Of a stretch of 64,000 nucleotides of DNA, positions 51,558-63,586 are shown piece after piece. The DNA comes from Glebionis coronaria (taxonomy: Eukaryota > Streptophyta > Magnoliopsida > Asterales > Asteraceae). The notes beneath the pieces are model-generated. The model had not been told where the DNA came from, searched no databases, and was given only the letters and a program-made list of their open reading frames with translations. Made by a program: the position numbers and the translations under genes. The stretch lies in assembly GCA_025667525.1 (NCBI GenBank), contig CM046875.1, positions 117,666,340 through 117,730,339 on the forward strand. Reading direction: 5' to 3'. Every line of letters begins with the position of its first letter. Position 1 is the first letter of the stretch.

Positions 51558-52002
51558 TGATAGGTGTGAAAACACCCATCCTTTTACCACTTAATTCTGG
51601 CTAAAACAAGACCAAAACACGTATTTAATATCATTTGTTTGGAATTATGCGTGGTTTTTGTGTTTATTGTGTTTTCAGAGCCAACCGGATAAATATTAAA
51701 GAAAACATGGGATTGCACGGGTTTTATGGAAGAAAAAGACTCAAGACAAAGTCTAGTGTCCAAGAAATGCAAAAGATTTGAAGTCACTGGGCCTATTCGA
51801 AGATTTATCGAAGAAAAGGACCAAAGATGGAAGATTTACATAAGTCGAAGAAACTCAAGTCTATTAAACGAAGAAATTTAATGACGAGTTGAAATTAATC
51901 GACGATAAATCCCGAATCAGAATCGAAAACGTCAACTTTTCTGAAAAGACGAGAAGACAAGAAGAACGGGAGAAAGCCCACTCACCAACCAAAAGACAAG
52001 AC

Positions 52003-52010
52003 TATATAAA
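52003..52010 (+). promoter_or_regulatory. LTR TATA box (Athila 2, 5' LTR)
   Basis: TATATAAA in the context AAGACAAGACTATATAAAG. The identical box in the 3' LTR is at 61434-61441. The transcript start is expected some 30 bp downstream. Confidence 0.65.
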
Positions 52011-52433
52011 GTCCACCCTTCACACTTTTCATTCAGTTTTTTAGTTTTTCACTCCCCTCTTTTTTCTCCCTTTCTGTTCGTAGACATCACCAACACCATT
52101 AGGGTGTTTGATGATTTTGATCTTTGTTTTTCAATCTTGTAATTTTAATCTTTGTTTTGTGATTGTTAAAACCTTAATCATTCAATACATCAATCTTTCC
52201 ATTTCATCTTGTTCATCTTCATCTATTTGGTTAAAAGTTTAAGTTCTTATTTGATTGATTTAATCTTTAAAAGTTGTTGGGTTTTGTGTTTTTATTGATG
52301 AGATTTGTAGTTTATGGTTAGTAGATGCTTAGTGATTAGTTTATTTAAGTTTTTGGTGAAAAACTTGGTGATTTTTGGATTGAATTCGAGTTCCCCTGTT
52401 TTTTCGGTATATTACTGTTCTTGAGTATTCCCA

Positions 52434-52850
52434 GGTTCCGGATGAACTTAAACTTCCGAATGAACTTAAACTTCCGGATGAACACAAAGTTCCGCATGAG
52501 TTTAAGAAGTTCCTAATGAATTTGCTTTTGAAAAAGTTCCGAATGAGTTTTTAAAGTTCCGAATGAATTTTCCCTTAAAAAGTTCCGAATCAATTTTTAA
52601 GTTCCGAATGAATGCTCTTTCCAAATCTTCCGGATCAACTTCCGAACAAAGTTCCGAGTGAACTTCCGGACGAAAGTTCCGAGTGAACTTCCGAACGAAA
52701 ATTCCGAGTGAACTTCCGAACCAATCTTCCGAATCAAGTTCCGACTCAAAGTTCCGGGTGAACTTCCGAAGCAAGTTCCGGATCAATCTTCCGAGTAAAG
52801 TTCCGGATAAACTTCCGGGTGAAAAGTTCCGGATCAATCTTCCGAATCAA
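52434..52850 (+). repeat. TTCCG(R)ATGAA motif array in LTR
   Basis: More than 20 copies of (G/C)TTCCGGATGAAC, CTTCCGAATGAA, GTTCCGAGTGAA and relatives at intervals of about 15-20 bp, downstream of the TATA box. In the 3' LTR the array (61865-62312) has one extra 18-bp and one extra 12-bp unit, accounting for the whole 30-bp length difference between the LTRs. Confidence 0.9.
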
Positions 52851-53137
52851 GGTACTTCTGAATCAATTTTCTTTGATTATTTTTAAGTGTTACTGTTTCT
52901 TAAGTGTTACTGTTTCTTCATTTTTATTTCATATTTTAATTCTAGTTTTTATTAACTGTTACTAATATAATTGTTTTTAAATTTAAGTTTACATTTTAGT
53001 GCATTTAAACATTCAGTAGAATAGAAAACCACTCCCCTTGTTAGTAACCAAGAACAATCATTCCACTTAGAACCGAGATCAATTCGAGAGGATATCGAGA
53101 GAAATAGAGAACCCATTGCAAAACCAACAATATCAAA

Positions 53138-53152
53138 TGACGCCGCTGCCGG
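53138..53152 (+). other. Primer-binding site, tRNA-Asp type (Athila 2)
   Basis: TGACGCCGCTGCCGG, two mismatches to the tRNA-Asp complement TGGCGCCGTTGCCGG, 2 nt after the LTR. Confidence 0.75.
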
Positions 53153-53358
53153 CTCTTCTCGTTAAGATCAACAGTTTTTTGTGAGAACTTGGATTTTGGG
53201 ATCCGTTCCCCGTGAACGTTACTTTTTCATAAAAAATTTCAAAAAAATATAAAATCCTAAAAAATATAAAATTTTCAAAAATCCTAAAAATTAAAAAACA
53301 TAAAAAAACCAAAAATATTTTTTCTTTGTTTTTGCCTTGTTAGTTCTTTTGCAGGTGT

Positions 53359-56300
53359 ATGCGCACTCGATCAACGTCTTATCAAGAGCCCGAGCCTCTC
53401 GATAACTTAGACATGGCCGGTGTTCAAAACAACAACAACATACCACCTCAAAACAACAATAATAACAACAACAACCCACCTTTCAAAAACATGAATAATA
53501 ACAACAACAATGAGCCTCTACCGGATAATCGCCCGATGATTGAACTGCTGCAAGCCCATGTAGATGGCAACACTGATCCAGTTGTTATACCAGCGACTGC
53601 AGCCAACAATTTTGAGCTCAAATCCGGCTTTATCTAGATGGTCTCCGCTCAACCATTCTTGGGGCGTACCATTGATGATCCACATGACCACATCAAGAGA
53701 TTCTTGCAACTCACCAATACGGTCAAATTCAATGGTGTTCCACAAGAGGTAATCCGGTTACAACTTTTTCCCTTTTCTTTAGAGGGACAAGCCCGACATT
53801 GGCTTGCTAAGGAACCGCCACAGAGTATTCTCTCGTGGACGGATTTGGAGACCAAGTTTATCAATTACTTTTTCCCACCCTCTCGTACTACCGCTTTGCG
53901 GAATGAAATTATCAACTTTGAACAAAAGTACGATGAGTCGTTTAGTGAATCTTGGGATCGTTTCAAAGACCTTTTGAGAAAATGCCCACAACATGGTTTT
54001 ACCAAAGTGCATCAAATTAACACTTTTTATAATGGTTTAAACATGAATGACCAAGATTCACTAAACATTGCCTCGGGGGGTAATCTTTTGGCTAAGACTT
54101 CCAATGCTGCTTGGGATATCATTGAGAATAAGTCTCGTGTGCAAACCAAGAGTGTTCGGACCAATGTTGCTAGTGCTAGTACTAGTGACAACGATAAGCG
54201 ACTTGACAAAATCACTATGCTTCTTGAATCGCTTGCTACCCAAACCGCCAGCAACACCAACAGCATCAACGCTAGAAACGCTAAAGACGCTCAAGTCAAT
54301 GCTGTTAGCCAACCATGCGAGATATGCGGGGGTCCTCACTCTTACACCACTTGTACTACCACCCAAGACTACTCTTCTGAAAATGTGAATGCAGCATATG
54401 GCACCTATCCTCAACCTGCTTATCAAGCTAGACCTCAAGGTGACCATAATTTGCTTAGCTACCGCTCCAACAACTATCTCTCACCACCCGGTTTCCCTCC
54501 AAACAACCCAAACCAACAACAAAACCTCAATCGCCCTCCTCAACAACAACAACAACCTCGTACACCATACATCCCACCTCACAAACAGCAACAACCACCT
54601 TAACGAAACAACCAAGTTTACCAGCAACCTGCTTATCAACCACCTGCATACAATGCTCCTCCCAACCAACCCAACGCTTTACACCAAGAAGTGGAAACCT
54701 ATATGAGGACTAACGATGTGATCGTGGGAAATCTTCAGCGGGAAGTGCTCAACTTGAAAGCAGACCTGGTCAAACAAGGGAACGATCTGAGAGCTGACAT
54801 AAGAAACACGTTGGATAGCCAAACAAATAACTTGAAGAACATGATGGCTAGTTTCTTCCAAGGTAATCAACCCTCTTCTTCGGGTACTCTTCTGAGTAAC
54901 ACCGTTGCGAATCCAAGAGGGGAAATGAAAGCAATCACCACTCGCAGTGGCAAAGGTACCAAGGAACCCGAGCTTCCTATACCTCCACCGGTGATTGTGA
55001 CTAAGGAGAACGAGTCACCTGCTCCTATTCCTCATCCTTCTCCTTCCCCAATTTCTCCGCCTCTTACTTCTACCCCGCCTCCGCCCAAGGATGTGAGTGA
55101 TCCTATTCTCCCAAAGCCTTCCTCTTCTTCCAATATACCTTATCCATCTAGGTTGAGGAAAGAGAAGCTCAAAAGCAAGGACGATATTCAGGTTTCGAAC
55201 TTTCTTAAGATGTTCAAACAATTGAATTTCAACATCTCCTTCGCTGAGGCTCTCGCTCACATGCCTAAGTACGCAAAAATGTTTAAAGATCTTCTGAGTG
55301 ACAAGGAAAAGCTTCTTGATATTGCCAACACCCAACTTAATGAGAATTGCTCTGCAGTGCTCTTAAGGAAATTGCCAACCAAGCTTGGTGATCCGGGTCA
55401 TTTCTTAATCCCTTGCAATTTCCCGGGAGTAGAGAATTGCATGGCCTTAGCCGATCTAGGTGCCAGTATTAATCTAATGCCTCTAAGCATTTGGAAGCAA
55501 TTATCTCTCCCTGAGCTAGTCCCCACCAAAATGACTTTGGAATTAGCTAACCGTACGGTTGCTTATCCAGTGGGGATAGCCAAAGACGTCTTTGTAGGAG
55601 TCAACAAATTCACTTTTCCTGCTGATTTCGTCGTCTTCGACTACGAGATGGACCCTCGTGTTCCAGTGATCGTGGGTCGTCCATTCCTGAGGACCGGTCG
55701 CACTCTCATCGATGTTGAAGCCGGTGAGCTTATCATGAGAGTGGGTGACGATAAAATCGTCTTCAACATGGGAAAGTTGTCTAAACAACCTTATTCATAC
55801 GAGAGTGTTAATTGTATTGACGTTCTGGATGAGGCTTGTGAAGAACACTTTAATGATGCTTGTAAAAATATTCCTACCTCTCTTCCCAATGTTGGAACCG
55901 TTTCCTCTATTGATTCATCACTGTCTCTATTTGGAGAAAGTGATTTGTTTTGGAACAATCTTGAAGCCACCATGGGAGATGTGAACTTAGCTAATGATGA
56001 TTCTCCCACCGATGGGGATGAAGACATGCATTTCTTTGATAACCTTCTCAACGAAGACAACCTTTCTCCACCATCTCCTACGGTTATTGCTATCGATACT
56101 CCGACTTTGAATACGCCCCCCGTCGAAAATCCTCCGGATTTAGAACTTAAGGAGTTGCCGCCCCATCTCGAGTGTGTGTTCCTTGAAGAAGAGAAGAAGT
56201 CGCCCGTCATTATCGCGAAGGACTTGAAGGAAGAAGAAAAATCTCGCCTCATCGCCGTGCTTAAAGATCACAAAAAGGCGATTGCTTGGAAAATTTCTGA

Positions 56301-59050
56301 TATTCGTGGAATTGATCCTCACTTCTGCACACACAAAATTCTCATGGAGGACGACTTTAAGCCCACAATTCAAAGCCAACGAAGGGTGAATCCAAAAATC
56401 CATGAAGTCATCAAAACAGAGGTTATCAAACTTCTTGATGCGGGTATGATTTACCCTATTTCGGATTCACCATGGGTTAGTCCAGTCCATTGTGTGCCCA
56501 AGAAGGGCGGAATAACCGTTGTTCCCAATGAACACAACGAGTTGATTTCCACTCGTCTCGTTATTGGGTGGAGAGTTTGTATAGACTACCGCAAACTCAA
56601 TGATGCCACGAGAAAGGATCATTTCCCTCTACCTTTTATGGACCAAATGCTTGAACGTTTAGCGGGTAATGAATATTACTGCTTTCTTGATGGTTTCTCG
56701 GGTTATTTCCAAATACCCATCGATCCCCAAGATCAAGAGAAGACAACATTCACTTGTCCCTATGGCACATTTTCTTACAAAAGAATGCCTTTTGGCTTAT
56801 GCAATGCCCCCGGGACTTTCCAAAGGTGCATGTTAGCTATCTTCCATGACATGGTTGAACAAACCATGGAAGTCTTCATGGATGATTTCTCGGTCTTCAG
56901 GGAATCCTTCTCTTCTTGCCTTGCCAATTTGGAACGTATGCTTAAGCGGTGCGAAGACACGCGCCTTGTTCTGAATTGGGAAAAATGCCATTTTATGGTA
57001 AAAGAAGGCATCGTGCTAGGACACAAGATTTCCAAAGCCGGTCTTGAAGTCGACCGTGCTAAAGTCGATGTTATCGCTAAGTTGCCTCCACCTTCAACCG
57101 TGAAGGGTGTGAGAAGTTTTCTGGGTCATGCGGGCTTCTACCGTCGATTCATCAAAGATTTTTCTCAAATCGCTCGCCCGATGACCCACCTCTTGGAAAA
57201 AGATACTCCTTTTATCTTTTCCAAAGAGTGTCTTGAAGCCTTCAACTCGCTTAAGGATAAGCTAACTAAGGCACCCGTCTTGGTTACCCCTAATTGGGAG
57301 CTTCCCTTTGAGTTGATGTGCGATGCTAGTGATTTTGCTATTGGAGCGGTTCTGGGACAAAGAGTGAACAAACACTTCCAACCAATCCATTACGCTAGCA
57401 AGACAATGACGGGGGCACAACTGCATTACACGACAACCGAAAAAGAGCTTTTAGCTGTTGTCTATGCCTTTGAAAAGTTCCGCCCCTATCTTGTCCTTTC
57501 CACCACTATCGTTTACACCGATCATTCCGTGTTGAAGTACTTGTTGACAAAGCAAGATTCCAAACCAAGACTTCTTCGCTGGGTGTTGCTTCTCCAAGAA
57601 TTTAACATTGAAATTCGCGATAAAAAAGGAGCTGAAAACCTAGCCGCGGATCATCTCAGTAGACTTGAGGATCCTTACCAGGGGGATCATCCGAACAAAG
57701 AAATCAATGATTCTTTCCCCTTGGAGACCTTAATGTCTATCAACTCGACTGCTGATGAAACCCCGTGGTTTGCGGACATTGCAAACTACTTAGCGGGTGG
57801 AATTCTCAAGGAAGGGTTAACATCCCAACAAAAGAAAAAGTTTTTCAACGACATTAAGACTTATTTCTGGGACGACCCTTACCTATTCAAACAATGTGCC
57901 GATTTGATTATTCGCCGATGTGTTGATGGACCGGCAGCTTTAGAAATCCTTGACGCTTGCCACAAAGGAACCACCGGTGGTCACTTTGGTCCCAACTACA
58001 CCGCCAAAAAAGTGTTTGACTCGGGATTTTATTGTCCCTCCATATATCGTGACTCTCATAATATGGTTAAACGTTGTGAGGCTTGCCAACGACAAGGCAA
58101 GATCACATATAAAGACGAGATGCCTCAGAATTTCATTCAAGAATGTGAAACTTTGATGTTTGGGGTATCGACTTTATGGGGTCATTCCCTTCTTCTAAAG
58201 GAAACAAATACATCCTTGTAGCCGTTGACTACGTCTCCAAATGGGTTGAAGCCAAAGCTTTACCTACTAATGACGCAAGGGTGGTTTGTAACTTTTTGAA
58301 ATCTCTATTCGCTAGATTCGGTGTGCCTCGTGCCATTATTAGTGATCGTGGGACTCATTTTTGCAATGACCAATTCGCAAGAGTCATGGCTAAGTATGGT
58401 GTAAATCATCGTCTTTCCACAGCCTACCACCCACAAACTAATGGCCAGGCTAAGATATCCAACCGAGGATTAAAGCGGATTCTTGAAAGAACCGTGGGAG
58501 AGCATCCTGCCTCATGGGCTGATAAACTTGATGATGCTTTGTGGGCTTTCCGTACCGCATACAAGACTCTGATTGGTTGTACGCCATATCGTCTCGTGTA
58601 CGGGAAAGCATGCCACCTCCCCATTGAGTTGGCGCACAAGGCTTACTGGGCCTTGAAGTGGGCTACTTTTTTTATATCAACAAAGCCGGTGACCTACGCA
58701 AGATCCAACTCAATGAGCTGAATGAACTACGGAATGAGGCTTATGAAAATTCTTTGATCTATAAAGAAAAGACTAAGCTCATTCACGACTCCAAGATTAA
58801 AAACCGAGAGTTCCAAGTTGGAGATAAAGTTTTACTCTTTAACTCTCGGTTGAAAATCTTTTCGGGCAAGCTAAAATCTCGTTGGTCCGGCCCATTCACC
58901 ATTGCCTAAATTTTTCCATATGGTACTCTCGAGCTCGCTCAACCTGCTGGACCTAATTTTAAGGTGAATGGCCAACGAGTGAAGTTGTACTTTGGTGAGG
59001 ACACCTCTCAGGAGGTGATTCCATCCCTCACCACGTTCCCCATGAACTAA
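53359..59050 (+). pseudogene. Athila copy 2 gag-pol, nearly intact but broken
   Basis: One frame runs from 53359 (MRTRSTSYQEPE) to 58221 with two stops: TAG at 53635-53637 and TAA at 54601-54603. Order: Asn-rich gag N-terminus, capsid region, zinc knuckle CEICGGPHSYTTC (54315-54353), proline-rich linker. Then protease DLGA (Asp at 55453), reverse transcriptase FMDD (Asp at 56881 and 56884), RNase H (Asp at 57322), and the integrase HHCC finger (about 57955-58090). A one-base loss near 58153 shifts the frame into the integrase core; another shift near 58657 and TAA at 58907-58909 follow, before the natural end at 59050. The integrase third catalytic Glu is Lys (58452-58454). It would form the Gag shell and copy and integrate the element if intact. 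Confidence 0.93.
58176..58721 (+). pseudogene. Athila 2 integrase core (shifted frame)
   Basis: Retroviral-type integrase core with [11 protein letters not shown] (Asp at 58227) and IISDRGTHF (Asp at 58344). The HPQTNGQA block is followed by Lys at 58452 where Glu is expected; 35 residues separate the second Asp and this Lys, the D-x35-E spacing. GAG to AAG explains the change. The C-terminal domain continues in another frame at 58658-58909 with [12 protein letters not shown]. Confidence 0.88.
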
Positions 59051-60988
59051 TTTTGGGTCGAGTCAGGCTCGTGACTCGGTTATCAAAAACAAGCGCTCCT
59101 CGGGAGGCAGCCCGAGTATCTATCCTTTTATGTTTTAACCTCCTAAGTGTAGGGGGACCTGTATAGGTGTTTGTTTTTGTGTGGTGATGTGATTACAGGG
59201 ATGAATGCACTCTTGGAATCTCTGAAGAACCATGCTCCCGTGTTATCCGAAATTCGGTTCTATCTCTCAACTATCGTGATTCAATTTTCTTCAAACTCAC
59301 ATTTGAAATTGATCACGTTAGTCGTCTCTTCCTTAACTTGATTTAACCAACGTGCACAATGTCATAAGTGTAGGGGAGACTTTTTCCCACATGCTTAAAC
59401 ATTGAGGACAATGTTTATCTTAAGTGTAGGGGGACTTCTATCGAAGTTTTAAGTGGACTTTTCCATGAAAATGCCTTCATTTAACCAGAAAATCATATTT
59501 TTCAACATTTTTCAAATTTTTTATTAACTTTGGCCATTTAGTCGTAATTTTTAAATTTTTATCGTTGCTTTCGTATGTATATATCCAGCAATAAAGTCAA
59601 AAATTTTAATAAAGTGGTGTAGCTAGTTTAGAAGTCTTTGACATATTAGGCCCGTTGCGTTTATTTTGACTCAACCCGAATAGACTTATCCAAGTTTATT
59701 CTAGCTAGTATCCTTAACCATGTAGACCTTAATTGGTTTATTAGGCTAAGTATCCACGAGTCTCATTATTTGAATTTTAAATTGTGGAGGACGAGAAATG
59801 ATAGAGTCAATTATAAGTCGGTATTCTTGCACAAGCTTACTTGGTGTAATTATTTGCCTATTCTCCCATCACTTGCTAATAAATTATCTGCAATAAGTAA
59901 GGTCGTACAATTTGAAAAGTTACTTAGCTTCTAGCCCAAGATCGTTTAAAAGTTGCTCGGTAATGATAAGAGTTCATAGCCAAGGCATAACTTATGAAGC
60001 GGGGCGCGAAGATTGGCGAGTCCGAAAAGGCCCTAACAAGGCATGAGGATTCCATTTTATTGCTGAAGATCCAAAGTGATGTGAAAAGCATTATTCACAA
60101 AATCAATATGAAGGATCAAGACTCACGACGAAAAGCAATCAACTCCCATAAAGATGATGGAGAAGTCTATCCGAAAAGACCCTAACAAGGTATGAGGATA
60201 AATAGATCCAAGTCCGAAAAGGAGGCGGATCGTTGTATCTCAAAATCCCAAATAGAGATTGAAGAAATAATCATGAAGTCGTGGTCAACAAAGTTGGAGT
60301 ACCTCTCAAAAGTCTCCAAGTGAAGAAACTCTATGAACGATGAGAAGACCATTATCTCAAGCACGTCTCTCAAGATATGAAGTATGAAGTACATGCCAAA
60401 TGTCGGCCCGAGAAAGGTCTCAAATCGTGAACCGAGTTATGCCAAGATATGAACTTTTTGATATCCCGAGAAACAGTTTTAAGAGATTTTGTCCTTTAGC
60501 TAACTATTGATCAAATCGTCCTACTTTGCTTTCAGCCTAAATAAACTATCGAAATAAGTCCAAAAATGCATCTTCATGATCATTCTAAGACAAAAATAAA
60601 ATATAAGAGATACACCTAGGAATAAGGGAGTTTAAGCATATAATTAGCCATGTGTGTAAGTGTTTGATTTACTAACTTATAATAACAATGATCTCGTTTT
60701 TAAGTTTAGTTTGGGGAACGTGAAACTTGAGGGTGATAAATCTTCGCAGCACCAAAGCCCTAATGTAAGTCATTGATTTCTTTGCAAGTTATTTCCATGT
60801 AGCTATTTTCAAGAGAAAATGGTTTTCTAACCTTTTGTTTCCTTTAAAGTTTAATTTCTTTTAGTACTTTAATTTTTGTTTAGTAGTGTTTTAATAAGGC
60901 CAAGGTTGATTGATTATGAGAAAAGTGTAAAATTGCTTTATCACTAAGCATTGCATGAGGGCATGGCAATTGTTAAGTGTAGGGGATT
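59051..60988 (+). other. Non-coding 3' region of Athila 2
   Basis: About 1.9 kb between pol and the 3' LTR, where Athila relatives may hold an env-like gene; none seen. The longest frame (59994-60185, 63 codons) has no recognised similarity. A phrase GTCCGAAAAG.CCCTAACAAG is repeated at about 60019 and 60169. Four copies of AAGTGTAGGGG lie at about 59144, 59369, 59422 and 60975, the last being the functional polypurine tract. Confidence 0.7.
60975..60988 (+). other. Polypurine tract of Athila 2
   Basis: AAGTGTAGGGGATT directly precedes the 3' LTR (TGATAGG). Confidence 0.75.
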
Positions 60989-62596
60989 TGATAGGTGTGA
61001 AAACACCCATCCTTTTACCACTTAATTCTGGCTAAAACAAGATCAAAACACGTATTTAATATCATTTGTTTGGAATTATGCGTGGTTTTTGTGTTTATTG
61101 TGTTTTCAGAGCCAACCGGATAAATATTAAAGAAAACATGGGATTGCACGGGTTTTATGGAAGAAATAGACTCAAGACAAAGTCTAGTGTCCAAGAAATG
61201 CAAAAGATTTGAAGTCACTGGGCCTATTCGAAGATTTATCGAAGAAAAGGACCAAAGATGGAAGATTTACATAAGTCGAGGAAACTCAAGTCTATTAAAC
61301 GAAGAAATTTAAAGACGAGTTGAAATTAATCGACGACAAATCCCGAATCAGAATCGAAAACGTCAACTTTTCTGAAAAGACGAGAAGACAAGAAGAACGG
61401 GAGAAAGCCCACTCACCAACCAAAAGACAAGACTATATAAAGTCCACCCTTCACACTTTTCATTCAGTTTTTTAGTTTTTCACTCCCCTCTTTTTTCTCC
61501 CTTTCTGTTCGTAGACATCACCAACACCACTAGGGTGTTTGGTGATTTTGATCTTTGTTTTTCAATCTTGTAATTTTAATCTTTGTTTTGTGATTGTTAA
61601 AACCTTAATCATTCAATACATCAATCTTTCCATTTCATCTTGTTCATCTCCATCTATTTGGTTAAAAGTTTAAGTTCTTATTTGATTGATTTAATCTTTA
61701 AAAGTTGTTGGGTTTTGTGTTTTTATTGATGGGATTTGTAGTTTATGGTTAGTAGATGCTTAGTGATTAGTTTATTTAAGTTTTTGGTGAAAAACTTGGT
61801 GATTTTTGGATTGAATTCGAGTTCCCCTGTTTTTTCGGTATATTACTGTTCTTGAGTATTCCCAGGTTCCGGATGAACCAAAAGTTCCGGATGAACTTAA
61901 ACTTCCGAATGAACTTAAACTTCCGGATGAACACAAAGTTCCGCATGAGTTTAAGAAGTTCCGAATGAATTTGCTTTTCAAAAAGTTCCGAATGAGTTTT
62001 TAAAGTTCCGAATGATTTTTCCCTTAAAAAGTTCCGAATCAATTTTTAAGTTCCGAATGAATGCTCTTTCCAAATCTTCCGGATCAACTTCCGAACAAAG
62101 TTCCCAGTGAACTTCCGGACGAAAGTTCCGAGTGAACTTCCGAACGAAAGTTCCGAGTGAACTTCCGAACCAATCTTCCGAATCAAGTTCCGACTCAAAG
62201 TTCCGGGTGAACTTCCGAAGCAAGTTCCGGATCAATCTTCCGAGTAAAGTTCCGGATAAACTTCCGGATAAACTTCCGGGTGAAAAGTTCCGGATCAATC
62301 TTCCGAATCAAGGTACTTCTGAATCAATTTTCTTTGATTATTTTTAAGTGTTACTGTTTCTTAAGTGTTACTGTTTCTTCATTTTTATTTCATATTTTAA
62401 TTCTAGTTTTTATTAACTGTTATTAATATAATTGCCTTTAAATTTAAGTTTACATTTTAGTGCATTTTAACATTCAGTAGAATAGAAAACCACTCCCCTT
62501 GTTAGTAACCAAGAATAATCATTCCACTTAGAACCGAGATCAATTCAAGAGGATATCGAGAGAAATAGAGAACCCAGTGCAAAACCAACAATATCA
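60989..62596 (+). repeat. 3' LTR of Athila copy 2
   Basis: 1608 bp; 30 bp longer than the 5' LTR because of extra TTCCG-array units near 61865-61895 and 62255-62280. Confidence 0.95.
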
Positions 62597-62601
62597 ATTG
62601 G

Positions 62602-63586
62602 CTTTATGGTTGCGTTTATATTTTTCTTGGCTTCTCGTCGTCTTATTTCCACTATTCTCGTCACTTTGCACTAGGTGAGTTCATAGCCCCTTTTTACTAC
62701 TTATGTTTTGTTTATAAACACGGGGTGAGATTTTACATGATGGAACACATTCATTTAAAACTATATGCTATCCAGAACTTGTAAGCTATACAGAACTTGT
62801 ATGCTATCCAAATCTTGTATGCTTTCCAGAACTTGATGATTTCTAACAGTTTTTCATTATTATTATTGCTTTTAGTCTATATCCCTTAAGTTTCCTCTCC
62901 TGATCATGAACCGTTAATTTACTTGTGTTTCTAAGCGCGAATGTTGTGGGTGGATCCATCGGGACTGACAATCCCCGTCCCATGTTGCGGTTGTTTAACC
63001 ATTGACGCATTAAATTTGTTTTGTTACTTGAGTATTTAGGCTGAATACTCACTAGAGGAACTTACATTGAGTTAAGCTTCGGTTCATGAACTAAATAGCA
63101 ATAATAATAGTTTCAGACTATGGTTGACGTATATAACCATTTTTCATAATACTTGTTTTACAAATGAATGCTTGTGTTCCACACCTTTACTGCTAAACCT
63201 ATGAATATCACTCAACTTTATGTTGACGATTTTACATGTTTAATCTAAGATATTATTACTTAGCTTTGCTTGGATGGGAGTCCGCAGGATATTATCGCAG
63301 CTTGGAGATTTCTGTGTTACTTTTTAAAGTTTGGTTTTGGTAAAAGCTGTCAGAAGTTCATCCTATATTTTTGGTAACAACATGTTACAAAACCATGTTT
63401 AAATAATAGATTTTCCGCTTATAAAACTCTGGGACCTTTGTTTAAAAACTCTGATCTTTTTTGATGTAATGTATAAGTTTTCATTACGTCAACTTTATGT
63501 CAACAGTATTTCATTGTTTCTTGTACCATGACGTGGAACCCCTTTGCTGCCTACATGTTTCCTTGCCTGATTTTGGGGGTCTCACA
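62602..63586 (+). repeat. Last LTR of the nested block, right part
   Basis: 985 bp continuing from 51557 after the Athila 2 duplication, and ending GGGGGTCTCACA before GAAAA. It matches 44335-45320. Confidence 0.95.

Larger units (their letters stand above)
51558..53135 (+). repeat. 5' LTR of Athila copy 2
   Basis: 1578 bp. TATA box at 52003-52010 and TTCCG motif array at 52434-52850. Pairs with 60989-62596. Confidence 0.95.
51558..62596 (+). mobile_element. Athila-type Ty3/gypsy element, copy 2, complete
   Basis: 11,039 bp, with LTRs of 1578 and 1608 bp starting TGATAGG and ending ATATCA. The TSD ATTGG is at 51553-51557 and 62597-62601. Order: LTR, tRNA-Asp primer site, gag-pol, about 1.9 kb non-coding, polypurine tract, LTR. 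It has no recognisable env-like frame, which some Athila members carry. Roughly 20 substitutions between LTRs were counted by eye, plus two repeat-unit indels. Confidence 0.96.

Noticed and set aside
52502..52886. Frames with repeated SELPNQ / NFRSKF peptides on both strands, also in 61776-62347
   Set aside because: They are translations of the TTCCG array in the LTRs.
59994..60185. Env-like gene of Athila 2
   Set aside because: 63 codons only, no signal peptide or membrane segment, and an internal direct repeat nearby explains the sequence.
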